Source: Candidatus Nitrosopumilus sp.
GTDB taxonomy: Archaea > Thermoproteota > Nitrososphaeria > Nitrososphaerales > Nitrosopumilaceae
Direction of reading: 5' to 3'
Assembly: GCA_029263475.1 (NCBI GenBank)
Contig: JAJCXK010000034.1
Coordinates: forward strand, 1 to 59,239
DNA: 59,239 nucleotides
The notes under the pieces were generated by a model. It saw only the letters and a program-made list of their open reading frames with translations. It searched no databases and was not told the origin of the DNA. This document shows, piece by piece, positions 8,705 to 17,527 of this stretch (positions are counted from its first letter, which is position 1; every line of letters begins with the position of its first letter). Made by a program: the position numbers and the translations under genes.

Positions 8705-10645
8705 ATGCAAAGAAAATATCAAGAAAAAGATTCACCTCCTAGTGGTCAGAATATAATGGCCACCATACTGCAAAGTATTCCAAAAGAAGCGAGTGTTACA
8801 AAAATAGAATATGAGGGACCAAGAATTGCTCTTTACACGAATACTCCTCGTTTTTTGATTGAAAATAATGATATTATATCAAATCTTGTTAATATAATTA
8901 AAAAAAGAATCGTTGTCAGAACTGATGAGTCAATCCGAAAACCTGAATCTGAAGCTAGAAAAATTCTGGCAGAATGTGTTCCAAAAGAAGCAAATTTACA
9001 AGGAACCATTTTTGATACGACCACTGGTGAAGTATCAATTGAAGCAAAAAGACCTTGGTTGTTGCAAAGAAATGCAAAGGAATTCAATCATGCTGAAGTC
9101 ACTGAGAAGATTGGCTGGAGATTACGAATTAGAAAGGCTACTACTATTCCTTCACGTACGATTCAAACAATTAATGCAACTCTAAAACAGGCCTCTGTCG
9201 AGAGAGGTAAACAGCTTAAACAAGTGGGTGATGAAATTTTTAGACCTCGATTATCTCAAAGAACTGAGGTGTCTCTTCACACTCTTGGTGGATTTGGTCA
9301 GGTGGGAAGATCTTCAATGTTGCTATCTACACCGGAAAGTAAGATCTTAATTGATTGCGGACTTAATCCTGGAGCTCGTTCCCCAATGGATGCATTTCCA
9401 AGATTGGATTCTCTTAACATAACATTAGACGAACTTGATGCCATAGTTATTGGACATGCACACTTGGATCATACTGGATTTTTACCTACCTTGTGTAAAT
9501 ATGGATACAAAGGACCAATCTATTGTACTGAACCAACTTTACCTATGATGAATTTGATTCAATTAGATGCAATTAAAGTGGCCTCTGCTCAAGGCAGAAC
9601 TCCAATTTATGCCGAACGGGATGTTAAACAGGTTATGAGACAATCCATTACTTTGCCTTATGGAACTGTAACTGATATTTCGCCTGATATCAAACTAGTT
9701 TTTGCAAATGCTGGCCATATTCTGGGCTCCGCTTTATGTCACTTTCATATTGGAAACGGTGATCATAATTTTGTCTACTCTGGTGATATCAAATTTGGAA
9801 AAAGTATCTTGTTTGAAGCTGCTAGTTGGAATTTCCCAAGAGTGGAAACATTATTGGTTGAAAGCACATATGGTCTTAAAGAAGATATTCAGCCAACCCG
9901 ACAAGAAGTAGAATCTTCTTTCATTAATGCAGTAAATAATACATTAGCAGATGGCGGCAAAGTTCTGATACCCATACCTGCAGTTGGACGTGCACAAGAA
10001 ATTATGATGGTGATTGATCATTATATGAAATCAGGAGAAATGGTTGAGGCACCTGTTTTCACAGAAGGAATGATCTCTGAGGCATCAGCAATACACGAAT
10101 CATATCCTGAATATCTTGCACAAGAACTCAAACAAAAAATTCTGGAAACAGATGACAATCCGTTTGATTCTGAATATTTTACAAACATTGAGCATGCTGA
10201 TGCACGAGAAGAACCAATGAGAGATAATTCACCATGTATTATCCTTGCAACATCTGGAATGTTGGAAGGTGGACCTGTCTTGGAATATTTCAAAAATATT
10301 GCTCCTGATAAAAAGAACAAAGTATTGTTTGTCTCTTATCAGGTAAATGGAACTATGGGGAGAAGAGTTCTTGATGGATCAAAGCAAGTAACCATGTTGG
10401 GAAAAGAAGGTAAGGTCGAAGTTGTTTCAATTAATTGCGGTGTTGAAAAACTTGATGGTTTCAGTGGACACAGTGATTACAACCAGCTAATGTCATTTGT
10501 ACAAAGATTGAGACCAAAGCTTCGTCGCGTTTTAGTTAATCACGGAGAACGCAAAAAATCCGAAAGCCTAGCTATGAATATTAGACGAATGTACAAGATA
10601 TCTGCACATTATCCACAGATTCAAGAAGCAATAAAATTATTTTAG
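8705..10645 (+). CDS. archaeal CPSF1-type ribonuclease / termination factor (KH, MBL, beta-CASP)
   Basis: The 646-residue protein matches aCPSF1 (FttA), the widely conserved archaeal nuclease that cleaves transcript 3' ends and ends transcription. Residues 1 to about 180 contain the two KH-type RNA-binding domains. The metallo-beta-lactamase core follows with HAHLDH at 251-256, then GHILGSA, YSGDIKFG and VESTYG. The beta-CASP part includes FTEGMISEASAIHE and CIILATSGMLEGGP. FSGHSDYNQL and VNHGE complete the metal site. The length is typical. It follows psmB by 7 bases, linking protein and RNA turnover in one likely transcript. It overlaps sepF (convergent) by 9 bases. Confidence 0.95.
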   Translation: MQRKYQEKDSPPSGQNIMATILQSIPKEASVTKIEYEGPRIALYTNTPRFLIENNDIISNLVNIIKKRIVVRTDESIRKPESEARKILAECVPKEANLQGTIFDTTTGEVSIEAKRPWLLQRNAKEFNHAEVTEKIGWRLRIRKATTIPSRTIQTINATLKQASVERGKQLKQVGDEIFRPRLSQRTEVSLHTLGGFGQVGRSSMLLSTPESKILIDCGLNPGARSPMDAFPRLDSLNITLDELDAIVIGHAHLDHTGFLPTLCKYGYKGPIYCTEPTLPMMNLIQLDAIKVASAQGRTPIYAERDVKQVMRQSITLPYGTVTDISPDIKLVFANAGHILGSALCHFHIGNGDHNFVYSGDIKFGKSILFEAASWNFPRVETLLVESTYGLKEDIQPTRQEVESSFINAVNNTLADGGKVLIPIPAVGRAQEIMMVIDHYMKSGEMVEAPVFTEGMISEASAIHESYPEYLAQELKQKILETDDNPFDSEYFTNIEHADAREEPMRDNSPCIILATSGMLEGGPVLEYFKNIAPDKKNKVLFVSYQVNGTMGRRVLDGSKQVTMLGKEGKVEVVSINCGVEKLDGFSGHSDYNQLMSFVQRLRPKLRRVLVNHGERKKSESLAMNIRRMYKISAHYPQIQEAIKLF

Positions 10646-10915
10646 ATCATATTCTGGTTTCCAGATTTTTATGCTTGATGGTGCAATTATGATTCTCTCT
10701 TCTCCCAATCTTGCAATTTCGGCGTCAGCAGCTTTTGCAATGGAATACAATTCTTCCACCACTTTACGAAGCTGATCTACATCTTTTTGAGCCAACGGTG
10801 TAACTCTTAGAATCAAAATCATGTTCTTTTTGATATCTTCTTTTATGGAATGAACGTCACTGATGTCCCTAATTGTCATGGCCTTTAGATATGTAGAATT
10901 CTCTTGTTTTTGCAT
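10637..10915 (-). CDS. sepF: SepF-like cell division protein
   Basis: The 92-residue protein matches the SepF core domain (DUF552): YLKAMTIRDISDVHSIKEDI, ILRVTPLAQKD and GEERIIIAP are recognisable. In euryarchaea SepF anchors FtsZ to the membrane; in bacteria it links FtsZ to the membrane and septum. Here the N-terminal membrane-binding helix is short, with only about ten residues before the core. Thaumarchaea divide mainly with the ESCRT-like Cdv system, so the partner of SepF here is unclear. It is a single gene, convergent with aCPSF1. Confidence 0.8.
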   Translation of the reverse strand: MQKQENSTYLKAMTIRDISDVHSIKEDIKKNMILILRVTPLAQKDVDQLRKVVEELYSIAKAADAEIARLGEERIIIAPSSIKIWKPEYDLK

Positions 10916-10988
10916 TCTTATTGAAAATGAGATCTACTTCCTCAAAAACTCTTCCTTAGTTTTAACTAATTTTTAATAAATTTCATGC

Positions 10989-12005
10989 CTACATTCTAAA
11001 TTTGATGTAAGATTGTTCTTCTGCACATTCTGAATTAATTTCCTCAGTTGAATCTCCATTTTTAACAGAAACAATGCTTTGTTCCGTTTTTGGAGCATCT
11101 GAATATCTTAGGGTTACCTTTGATGCAAATTCTATGTGCAATTTTGCATTTTTGCCACGTAAAATTGACACTGGCCCAACATAATCTTTAGCTTCAAGTA
11201 GTATATCCCCAGTCAATGCTAAAGCCTTGATCATTTCATTCTCGTCCTTGTTTCTTCCTACAACGAATTTTGTTTCCTCATCTAATCTAAAATGTCTTCC
11301 AATTTTTAGCAAATCAATTTCATTAATACTTGGAGTTTCAATGTGATCAAACAAGTCTTTGGCTTTAATTCCAAATTGTGGTTCTGTCAACAAACAACCA
11401 CCTCCTGCATTTGGAGGATTTTCTATTCCATATTCTTTAGCCATTTGCAACTGAGTTCTTCTTGTTCTTCCTTTAACCATCCCCAGGTTTCCTCTTTTAA
11501 TCAATCCTTCTTTTTCTGCATCAGTTGGTGGCAATAATCCAGCTGACAATGGCCTGACAATTTTTCCCTTCAAGTTTGATTCTTTTTCAATAATGTGCAA
11601 TGATGGTGCATGTTGACTCATTGGACGTTGTCCTAACACTTCTCCTGAAATAATAAATTCTGCACCAATTTCATCCATGTGTTTTTTTGCTGCATCAAAC
11701 ATCATGGTTCTACAATCAACACATGGGTTAAAGCCTGCACCAATTCCGTGCTTTGGATGCTTTAACATCTCAATGTACTCATCCCCGAGATAAACCGTTT
11801 TTAAATTCACATTTAGATCATCTGCTCTTTCTCTAATTTCAAATCCACATCCTCTTCCGCAATCAAAATCACAAAAGGGTGTTTTGATCGCAACAGCTGA
11901 TACGTCAAAACCTTGTTCTTGCATCATTCTTACTGCAAGCTGACTATCTAGTCCACCTGATAGTAGTGCAACTACTTTCTTCTTTTCTGTTTTTTCTTCA
12001 GCCAT
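10989..12005 (-). CDS. PP-loop tRNA sulfurtransferase-like protein
   Basis: This adenylating PP-loop enzyme has VVALLSGGLDSQLAVRMM near its start, the ATP pyrophosphate-binding loop used to activate a tRNA base for sulfur insertion. CDFDCGRGCGF and NPCVDCRT supply several cysteines suited to sulfur transfer or cluster binding. GGGCLLTEPQF and a C-terminal IGRHFRLDEETKFVVGRN part, of the type attached to ThiI/MnmA-like proteins of this group, follow. I choose the ATG at 12005 (338 residues), giving MAEEKTEKKK before the first strand; an ATG at 12050 would add 15 residues. The modified base cannot be fixed: 4-thiouridine or 2-thiouridine are both possible. It is divergent from the M24 peptidase gene. 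Confidence 0.75.
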   Translation of the reverse strand: MAEEKTEKKKVVALLSGGLDSQLAVRMMQEQGFDVSAVAIKTPFCDFDCGRGCGFEIRERADDLNVNLKTVYLGDEYIEMLKHPKHGIGAGFNPCVDCRTMMFDAAKKHMDEIGAEFIISGEVLGQRPMSQHAPSLHIIEKESNLKGKIVRPLSAGLLPPTDAEKEGLIKRGNLGMVKGRTRRTQLQMAKEYGIENPPNAGGGCLLTEPQFGIKAKDLFDHIETPSINEIDLLKIGRHFRLDEETKFVVGRNKDENEMIKALALTGDILLEAKDYVGPVSILRGKNAKLHIEFASKVTLRYSDAPKTEQSIVSVKNGDSTEEINSECAEEQSYIKFRM

Positions 12006-12076
12006 TGCGATCTGACTCAATTTTCCATATACAAACTTTACATCATACATAAATTGAGAATTGAAGATGTTTTAGT

Positions 12077-13141
12077 ATGAAGCAACGCAGAAAGAATCTT
12101 CTCAAATATGCTCAAGATATTGATTGCGATACTTTGATCACCTTTGAGCCTGAAAATCTGTTTTACATGACTGGATTTTGGGGTGAGGCAATTGGATTAC
12201 TTGAAAAAAATGGCAAAACTACCATAATTGCTCCCGAACTTGAAGTTGGAAGAGCAAAAGAAGAATCTGTTGATTGTAACGTAGTTACAGCCGAACGTGG
12301 AGATGGTCTGATAACTTCAGTAATGAAAAAAATCAAGAAAAATCAAGTCTGTACTGATTGCCAAAATTATTCTGTAATGACTTCATTGAAAAAATCAATT
12401 CCAAAAATAAAATCATCAACCGAACCATTTTACAATGCCCGCATAGTCAAAGATGAAAAAGAAGTACAAATTCTCAAAAAAGCATCCAAAATCATTGATG
12501 AGATGTTTGAAATTTGTTCAAAGAAGATGAAAGTTGGTCAAAAAGAATCAGAACTGCAAACTATCTTGATGACTTATGCAATGCAGCAAGAAATGTTTGA
12601 CACTGGTTACAAATCTACATTAAATCCACTAATTATTGCTGGAGGTCCAAACGGTGCACTCCCACATGCTCAAGTTACAAATAGAAAGTTCAAAAAAGGT
12701 GATCTTGTAGTCACTGATCTTACTTTAAGATACAAAGGATATGTCTCTGATGCAACAAGGACATTTGCGATGGGAAAAATTTCATTACAAGCAAATGAAG
12801 CATATGAAATTGTAAAAGAATCTCAAAAACTTGGACTAAATGCTGTAAAGATAAATGTTGATTGTAAAGATGTAGATGTTGCATGCAGAAAATACATTGA
12901 AGAAAAAAATTATGGTCAATATTTCATTCATTCTACAGGTCATGGAATTGGATTAGAAGTACATGAAATGCCAACTGTATCTTATAGAAGTGATACAAAA
13001 TTAAAAGAAAACATGGCAATCACTGTAGAGCCTGGTATCTATATTGAAAATAAATTTGGAATCCGAATTGAAGATTCGTTAATTGTAAAACAACGACCAG
13101 TTGTAATGCACAAATTCACTAAAGACTTAGTCACAATTTGA
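12077..13141 (+). CDS. pepQ: M24-family Xaa-Pro dipeptidase/aminopeptidase
   Basis: The 354-residue protein has the creatinase-like N-terminal domain and a C-terminal pita-bread metalloprotease domain. The five metal ligands are visible: two Asp in VVTDLTLRYKGYVSDATRTF, His in HSTGHGIGLEVHE, Glu in ITVEPGIY and Glu in FGIRIEDS. It removes or hydrolyses N-terminal residues linked to proline; whether it acts on dipeptides or longer peptides cannot be told. No signal peptide is seen, so it should act in the cytoplasm. It is a single gene, convergent with a membrane protein gene two bases downstream. Confidence 0.87.
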   Translation: MKQRRKNLLKYAQDIDCDTLITFEPENLFYMTGFWGEAIGLLEKNGKTTIIAPELEVGRAKEESVDCNVVTAERGDGLITSVMKKIKKNQVCTDCQNYSVMTSLKKSIPKIKSSTEPFYNARIVKDEKEVQILKKASKIIDEMFEICSKKMKVGQKESELQTILMTYAMQQEMFDTGYKSTLNPLIIAGGPNGALPHAQVTNRKFKKGDLVVTDLTLRYKGYVSDATRTFAMGKISLQANEAYEIVKESQKLGLNAVKINVDCKDVDVACRKYIEEKNYGQYFIHSTGHGIGLEVHEMPTVSYRSDTKLKENMAITVEPGIYIENKFGIRIEDSLIVKQRPVVMHKFTKDLVTI

Positions 13142-13143
13142 GC

Positions 13144-13626
13144 CTAATCGTAATAGTTGACTAATTCAATAATGTGTTTTCCTTCTGAATTGTTTGATGT
13201 AATTTCTTCAGATTCTAAATTCACATTCCAATCAAAGTTCATTTCACCTTTGTGAGATTTGAAATCAAAATTCACATTGTATTCATCAGAACTAACATTT
13301 GTTACCTTCAAATCCACAACTGTTTTTTTATGATCAAAGATTTTCTCATTAGGATACTCTTCACTTATTTTACTCTCCAATGCTGCCATCACAGTTAGTC
13401 CGTCATTATTTGGACCGTTGTATTTCATCAAAATATCTACAACTCGTTGTTCTTCATCAGCGAATTCAGGAAAACTCTTTTCTAATGTTCCTTTTGTCAT
13501 TTCTGGAATTACAAATACAATTAACATTGCAATTAAAGCAAGATAGATTGGAGCTCTTTTTTTAAGAAATGATTTAAAATCATTCCTTTTTGGCTTGTCT
13601 TCTTTTTTCTTAATGTCTTTACCCAT
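13144..13626 (-). CDS. uncharacterised single-pass membrane protein
   Basis: This 160-residue protein is not recognised. It begins with a strongly basic stretch (about 25 residues rich in Lys), has one membrane helix at about residues 27-45 (APIYLALIAMLIVFVIP), and then an acidic soluble domain of alternating strands ending in ELVNYYD. The positive-inside rule predicts the soluble domain outside. It starts 14 bases after the stop of the methyltransferase gene on the same strand, so the two may be co-transcribed. Nothing in the sequence identifies a ligand or partner. Confidence 0.6.
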   Translation of the reverse strand: MGKDIKKKEDKPKRNDFKSFLKKRAPIYLALIAMLIVFVIPEMTKGTLEKSFPEFADEEQRVVDILMKYNGPNNDGLTVMAALESKISEEYPNEKIFDHKKTVVDLKVTNVSSDEYNVNFDFKSHKGEMNFDWNVNLESEEITSNNSEGKHIIELVNYYD

Positions 13627-13640
13627 TTCTCTCTAGTCAC

Positions 13641-14483
13641 CTAGTTTTTTGCACTTAGAATTAAAACTTGCCAAGGAAACAAAATTTCTCCATTTTTCTT
13701 GGTATATCGTGATGTTTTTTCTTTTGTTGCCTGTTTCAATTCTTTTCTTTTGGAATAATTCAATTCATTTAGCTTTTCTTTTAGTGGTTTTGCGATATAT
13801 TTTAGATAAGTTTTCCAGTAATCTTCAAAGTTTCCTGGGCTATAATGAAAAATAAATTCTGCAATTTTGATTTTTGAAAATCCTGCCTTACTTACTTCTT
13901 TTTTCAAAGCAGATTTTGTGCCAAATCTATCAAAATTTGGTGAATTTGGGGGGATATAATCTGGAATATACTTTGTAACTGAATCTATGATGCTGCTAAA
14001 GTATGGGACATTATCATTACTTCCGTGAACTGAGATTCCTATGTTTCCTGATTTTTTGAGGCTGTTTTTCATATTTTTTAATGCCTTTTGCGCATTTGGA
14101 AAGAAAAATAATGCATATTGACATGTTATGATGTCAAATTTTTTAGAAAAAGAGAATTTTTCAGCATCAGTATTTATAAAATCTACATTATCTTTTTTGC
14201 CAATCCATTTTTTTGCAATCTTAATTGCAGTAGTTGAAGTATCCACTCCTACAACATATCCTGATTTTCCAATCTTCTTTTGGATTTCATTTGTAACCAC
14301 TCCGGTACCACATGCAACATCCAAGACTGCATCATCTTTGTTGATGTTTACCGATTCTACTAATTTTTTTGTACTCTGAAATGGTCCTTTGTTTACACTG
14401 GCCCATCTTTTGTGATATCTGGGGGCAACCTCATTCCAAATTTTTATGTTTCGTTGTTTGTATTCAGAAGGAATGAATTTCAT
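13641..14483 (-). CDS. class I SAM-dependent methyltransferase
   Basis: The 280-residue protein has a Rossmann methyltransferase core. VLDVACGTGVV at about residues 53-63 is motif I, VGVDTSTTAIKIAK follows as motif II, and FDIITCQYALFFFPN is motif post-II/III. The N-terminal W-x-E-x-APRYHKRW segment resembles UbiE/MenG-like enzymes. The substrate is unknown; a quinone head group or a small molecule are guesses from family resemblance. The following gene on the strand is a small membrane protein 14 bases away. Confidence 0.75.
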   Translation of the reverse strand: MKFIPSEYKQRNIKIWNEVAPRYHKRWASVNKGPFQSTKKLVESVNINKDDAVLDVACGTGVVTNEIQKKIGKSGYVVGVDTSTTAIKIAKKWIGKKDNVDFINTDAEKFSFSKKFDIITCQYALFFFPNAQKALKNMKNSLKKSGNIGISVHGSNDNVPYFSSIIDSVTKYIPDYIPPNSPNFDRFGTKSALKKEVSKAGFSKIKIAEFIFHYSPGNFEDYWKTYLKYIAKPLKEKLNELNYSKRKELKQATKEKTSRYTKKNGEILFPWQVLILSAKN

Positions 14484-14540
14484 CTTAACATGCTTTGCTA
14501 ATCTTTGATCTATTTTATGTAATCTCTTCTAAATCTGATT

Positions 14541-14681
14541 TTATTGTCCTACCTGTTTCATGATAATATCGTGCTCTAATTGTTTTAGTTGTTCTTTTAA
14601 TTTCATATTATTTGATTTTGAAAATTTTAATCTGATTTCTTTGTGTTGTGCAACTAGTCTTTTAAGTTCTGATCTTTTCAT
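14541..14681 (-). CDS. 46-residue charged ORF overlapping the coaBC stop
   Basis: This short frame was found by reading the gap after coaBC. Its ATG (14681-14679) overlaps the coaBC TGA as ATGA, so translation is likely coupled. The predicted peptide is mostly helical and basic at first (MKRSELKRLVAQ), with a heptad-like KLKEQLKQLEHDIIMK stretch that could form a coiled coil. I do not recognise it. Its tight overlap with the CoA operon argues that it is a real gene rather than chance. Confidence 0.55.
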   Translation of the reverse strand: MKRSELKRLVAQHKEIRLKFSKSNNMKLKEQLKQLEHDIIMKQVGQ

Positions 14682-15940
14682 TTAATTTTAGCTTCAATTT
14701 GTTTTCTAATGATTTTGGCAATTTTTTCTTTATCCATCCATCCTGAAACAAAATTCTTTTTGGAATCCACAATGATCACTTGGTTGTTTTGAGGATTTTT
14801 CTTGTATCTGGTTGAACCTATATCATTTGCTATGATCATGTCTGCAGATGATTCTCTTAGTTTCTTTTCAGCTGATTTGATTAGCTGGGGTTTTGTCAAA
14901 TTTGTCTCTGCCTTGAAACCTACAAGAAATACGCCCTTTTGATATTTTTTTATCTGATCAATGATTTTTGGTGCTTTTTTGAGGCAAATATTCATAGTTG
15001 ATTTTGAACTTTTGATCTTCTTTTTGTTTTGAATCACTGGAATATAATCTGCAATTGCTGCGACCATAATTACAATATCATATTTCTTTTTCAGTTCTGA
15101 TTTTACTACAGTATGTATTTCTCTGCTTGATGAAACATTGATTATTTTTGCACCTTTTGGTGGGTTTTCTTTTCCTTGGCCATAAACAAATGTAACTTTA
15201 GCTCCTGCAGAAATTAATTCAGACGCTAAACTGACTCCTGTTTTTCCAGAACTTTGATTTGTAATTGCACGTATGGGATCTATTTGTTCTACAGTAGGAC
15301 CTGCAGTCATTAAGATTTTTTTATTTTTTAATTTCGATGAGAATCCAAACTTCTTTAGTACATTTTCTAAAACATCTTCAGGTTCTGGAGATTTTGCTTT
15401 ACCTTCAATCATTTTAGGGGACATAAATTCAATTTTATTTTTTAAAAATTTAATATTTTTTTTGACAGCTGAATTCTCATACATTGATGTATGCATTGCT
15501 AAACACATCAAAATTGGTATTTTTGATCCAAATCCTACTGTAAGTACTGTTGATACAGGTGTATCATCTATACCATTTGCTAATTTTCCTAATGTATTTG
15601 CAGTTGCAGGATACACTATTAGTAAATCTGATTGATTGTAATCAGCTAATCTGATATGTTCTAACTCTCCAGTAAGTTTTGTAATTACATCATTACCTGT
15701 GGCCCATTTGAAATATTCTGGCTGTATTAGTTTTGTAACTGCATTACTTGTAACGCATTTTACATCTGCTCCGTGTCTCATTAGTAATCTTGCAAGCTCA
15801 ATTGCTTTGTATGCTGCAACACTGCCTGCAACACAAAGCACAATTCTTTTTCCAGTTAGTTCTATACCATGTGAGCTAACAATGTCTAAAGATGGATGAT
15901 CTTTTTTCTTTATCTTTTTTTTAACTACCAATTTCTTCAC
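14678..15940 (-). CDS. coaBC: bifunctional phosphopantothenoylcysteine decarboxylase / phosphopantothenate-cysteine ligase
   Basis: This 420-residue fusion performs two consecutive steps of CoA synthesis: ligation of cysteine to 4'-phosphopantothenate and FMN-dependent decarboxylation. The N-terminal flavoprotein part shows LCVAGSVAAYKAIELARLL, YPATANTLGKLANG (the PASANT motif) and AMHTSMYE around the catalytic region. The CoaB part starts with ILMTAGPTVEQIDPIRAITN and contains SSGKTG. An N-terminal Lys-rich tail of about 25 residues precedes the first domain. It overlaps panB by 20 bases upstream and a small ORF by 4 bases downstream, and is the fourth gene of the CoA operon. Confidence 0.94.
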   Translation of the reverse strand: MKKLVVKKKIKKKDHPSLDIVSSHGIELTGKRIVLCVAGSVAAYKAIELARLLMRHGADVKCVTSNAVTKLIQPEYFKWATGNDVITKLTGELEHIRLADYNQSDLLIVYPATANTLGKLANGIDDTPVSTVLTVGFGSKIPILMCLAMHTSMYENSAVKKNIKFLKNKIEFMSPKMIEGKAKSPEPEDVLENVLKKFGFSSKLKNKKILMTAGPTVEQIDPIRAITNQSSGKTGVSLASELISAGAKVTFVYGQGKENPPKGAKIINVSSSREIHTVVKSELKKKYDIVIMVAAIADYIPVIQNKKKIKSSKSTMNICLKKAPKIIDQIKKYQKGVFLVGFKAETNLTKPQLIKSAEKKLRESSADMIIANDIGSTRYKKNPQNNQVIIVDSKKNFVSGWMDKEKIAKIIRKQIEAKIK

Positions 15941-16769
15941 GTAATTTTTCTAGTTCTTCTTCATTCATTGAAAACCAGTGTTCTTTAGCGGGAAATATAC
16001 CTGATTCAACGTCTTTTTTGTAATCTCCAAGTGATTTTTCAATATCTTCAGCCAAATTCATGTATCTTTTGGCAAATTTTGGTTTAATCTTGTCATACAT
16101 TCCTAACAAATCTTGAACTACCAGTACTTGTCCGTCGCAATTTACACCTGAACCAATTCCTATAATCGGTACACTAACAGTTTCAGAGATAATTTGAGCG
16201 ACTTCATTGCTAACCATCTCTACTGCTATGCTGAATACTCCTGCATCTTCAAGCTCTTTTGCATCTTGGATTAACTTCATTGCAGTATCTTTTGTTTTTC
16301 CTTGCACTTTGTATCCTTGAGAAAGAATTGTGGTTTGAGGCTGTAATCCAATATGACCCATTACAGGAATTCCTACATCCACTATTGCACTAATTGTTTC
16401 AGCCATTATTGAACCACCTTCAAGCTTTACTGCATCTGCACCAGCTTTGATTAATTTACCTGAATTGTTCATTGCATCTTCAATGCTTGCTTGGTATGAC
16501 ATGAATGGCAAATCTGATACAAGTAACGCATTTTTCCTTGCTCTACTAACTGCTTCTGTAAACATACACATATGATCCATTGTTACAGAAATTGTATTCT
16601 CATAACCAAGCATTACCATCCCTGCACTATCACCAACTAACAACACATCAATTCCTGCCTTATCACACAATGAAGCTAAAGTGTAATCATAACTTGTTAT
16701 TACAGAAATTTTTCTTTTTTCTTTTTTCATATTAATAATGTCTTGAACTGTTTTATGCAATTTTGGCAC
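15921..16769 (-). CDS. panB: 3-methyl-2-oxobutanoate hydroxymethyltransferase
   Basis: This 282-residue enzyme adds a hydroxymethyl group from methylene-tetrahydrofolate (or an archaeal pterin) to ketoisovalerate to make ketopantoate. Diagnostic parts are VITSYDYTLASLCDKAG, VGDSAGMVMLGY with a metal-binding Asp, AVKLEGG, and PVMGHIGLQPQT. The length fits. It overlaps the phosphopantothenate synthetase gene by 17 bases and coaBC by 20 bases, so all are translated from one message. Ketopantoate reductase (PanE), needed between PanB and pantoate kinase, is not in the window. Confidence 0.95.
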   Translation of the reverse strand: MPKLHKTVQDIINMKKEKRKISVITSYDYTLASLCDKAGIDVLLVGDSAGMVMLGYENTISVTMDHMCMFTEAVSRARKNALLVSDLPFMSYQASIEDAMNNSGKLIKAGADAVKLEGGSIMAETISAIVDVGIPVMGHIGLQPQTTILSQGYKVQGKTKDTAMKLIQDAKELEDAGVFSIAVEMVSNEVAQIISETVSVPIIGIGSGVNCDGQVLVVQDLLGMYDKIKPKFAKRYMNLAEDIEKSLGDYKKDVESGIFPAKEHWFSMNEEELEKLREEIGS

Positions 16770-17517
16770 TCCTTGTTAGATTGTTTTTTATTTGTATGAC
16801 ATTATCTCTTAGGTTTTTTTTGTTATCAAAATCATTAATAATTTTTTGAAGACTTTTTTGTTTCTTTTTTGATAGTTTTTTAGATTCACTGATTAACACA
16901 TCAATTGCTCTTGTTACATTATCTACAATTGTAATGTTGGCAGTCTGTGAAGTTCGTGATAGAGGATTTAGATCAAATGTGATGACCGTTTTTCCTGCCT
17001 TTCGAAGTGCTATGGTTCTGTCTCCATCTTCTAGTGGAACTACTACTACATCTGCTACAAAAATTCCGTCTTTATCCACAATTCTTCTTGTAGAGTCAAT
17101 ACCTGGCAGTTTTTTCGATGATGCCACACTGGAGCCCAAAACTTTGTCAGCTCCATTTGCTTTTAGAGTTTTGATGATTGCTCTTTTTCTTTTTTCATTT
17201 GCATAAAACAGATTTACCTCTAGTTTTGCCTTGATTTGCTTTGAGAGTTTTACAATTTGCTTTGGACACAATGCTGCAATGTTGCCATTAACTGAAATAA
17301 CGGGAGTTTCCGCCAATAGTAGCTGTGCGGCTGCTGCTTTGATAGCATTTGCAGCAGCTTTGCCTGTTTTTTCACCTAATAGGTAATCAAATGCTTCTCC
17401 TCTACCTTGAGCCAACAATCCTTCTTTTGCAACTAGTCCGTTATCAAATCCATTAACTAGTTTTTCACGAATTAAAAGTGATTTAGCTCTTGGATGAGAT
17501 TTAGGAATTATTGACAT
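16753..17517 (-). CDS. 4-phosphopantoate--beta-alanine ligase (phosphopantothenate synthetase)
   Basis: The 254-residue protein belongs to the archaeal family formerly called DUF137, which joins 4-phosphopantoate to beta-alanine using ATP and so replaces the bacterial PanC and CoaA steps together with pantoate kinase. Recognisable are IPKSHPRAKSLLIREKLV at the N-terminus, GRGEAFDYLLGEKT, SVNGNIAALCP and the acidic-basic VVPLEDGDRTIALRK. It lies 10 bases after the pantoate kinase stop and overlaps panB, giving the pathway order in the operon. Confidence 0.93.
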   Translation of the reverse strand: MSIIPKSHPRAKSLLIREKLVNGFDNGLVAKEGLLAQGRGEAFDYLLGEKTGKAAANAIKAAAAQLLLAETPVISVNGNIAALCPKQIVKLSKQIKAKLEVNLFYANEKRKRAIIKTLKANGADKVLGSSVASSKKLPGIDSTRRIVDKDGIFVADVVVVPLEDGDRTIALRKAGKTVITFDLNPLSRTSQTANITIVDNVTRAIDVLISESKKLSKKKQKSLQKIINDFDNKKNLRDNVIQIKNNLTRSAKIA

Positions 17518-17527
17518 GATTTTTTGA

